Below are positions 14,989 to 15,081 of a stretch of 15,081 nt of DNA, in pieces. Within the stretch, counting starts at the first letter, position 1, and each line of letters opens with the position of its first letter. Under the pieces are notes generated by a model, which saw only the letters and a program-made list of their open reading frames with translations, was not told where the DNA came from and did not search any database. This DNA comes from Planctomycetota bacterium (GTDB lineage Bacteria; Planctomycetota; PUPC01; JACPCR01), in assembly GCA_030740295.1 (NCBI GenBank), contig JASLXP010001198.1, forward strand, positions 1-15,081, given 5' to 3'. The translations under genes were made by a program, and so were the position numbers.

Positions 14989-15081
14989 ATGAAACGCAAG
15001 CATCCACTCGGTGGGCTTCTGCTGTCGCAGTTTACGGGCGCGTTTAACGACAATGCCTGGAAGGTGATCCTTCCGCTGCTT
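14989..15081 (+). CDS. LplT/MFS-type membrane protein, 3' end missing
   Basis: Only 31 codons are present before the window ends. The ATG lies four bases after the dam-type stop. The fragment holds LLLSQFTGAFNDNAWKVILP, matching the first helix of LplT-like major facilitator proteins (typical pattern QFLGAFNDNxxK), which in many bacteria are fused to an acyltransferase/acyl-ACP synthetase (Aas) and flip or remodel lysophospholipids. That is a family-level resemblance from one short motif, and whether this is a stand-alone transporter or the fused form cannot be told. Confidence 0.7.
   Translation, partial: MKRKHPLGGLLLSQFTGAFNDNAWKVILPLL

Overview
The window looks like part of a chromosome from the PVC group (Planctomycetota/Verrucomicrobiota) or a neighbouring phylum. 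The reasons are the paralogue-rich exported proteins with HEAT repeats and PA14/CBM-like domains, a very large secreted CBM9/ConA/glycoside-hydrolase-like protein, and a cytochrome b fused to c-type cytochrome domains, the last of which resembles the planctomycete cytochrome C (PSCyt1) type. This is inferred from protein style only; no rRNA or marker gene is present. The ends of the window cut two genes. Coding density is high: the longest gene-free stretch is about 250 bases.

Region 1 (1-6693, plus strand): the 3' part of a HEAT-repeat protein with two related C-terminal beta-sandwich modules; then a 1395-residue secreted protein with a CBM9-like domain, a ConA-like segment and a glycosidase-like C-terminal half; then, one base after its stop, a small secreted ConA/LamG-like protein. 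Together they look like an exported carbohydrate-binding and carbohydrate-degrading set of unknown substrate.

Region 2 (6754-10869, minus strand, read from right to left): a toxin-antitoxin pair (antitoxin then VapC/PIN toxin, overlapping by 4 bases), moeA for molybdenum cofactor synthesis, a COG4091-type oxidoreductase (homoserine-dehydrogenase-like with a SAF domain, related to the DXR-like enzymes of the MEP pathway), and a short ankyrin-repeat ORF that may be a remnant. The toxin-antitoxin promoter carries a clean palindrome around a possible -10 element. The moeA-COG4091 spacer holds interlocked inverted repeats.

Region 3 (11046-15081, plus strand): a Rieske iron-sulfur protein, overlapped by a 781-residue fusion of full-length cytochrome b with three c-type haem domains. 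The two genes could supply all the redox centres of a quinol:cytochrome c oxidoreductase. They are followed by a Dam-type adenine methyltransferase and the first codons of an LplT/MFS-type membrane protein.

No tRNA, rRNA, CRISPR array, insertion sequence or convincing intrinsic terminator was seen. The most notable item is the cytochrome b/tri-haem cytochrome c fusion; the structured moeA-COG4091 spacer and the uncharacterised glycan locus come next.
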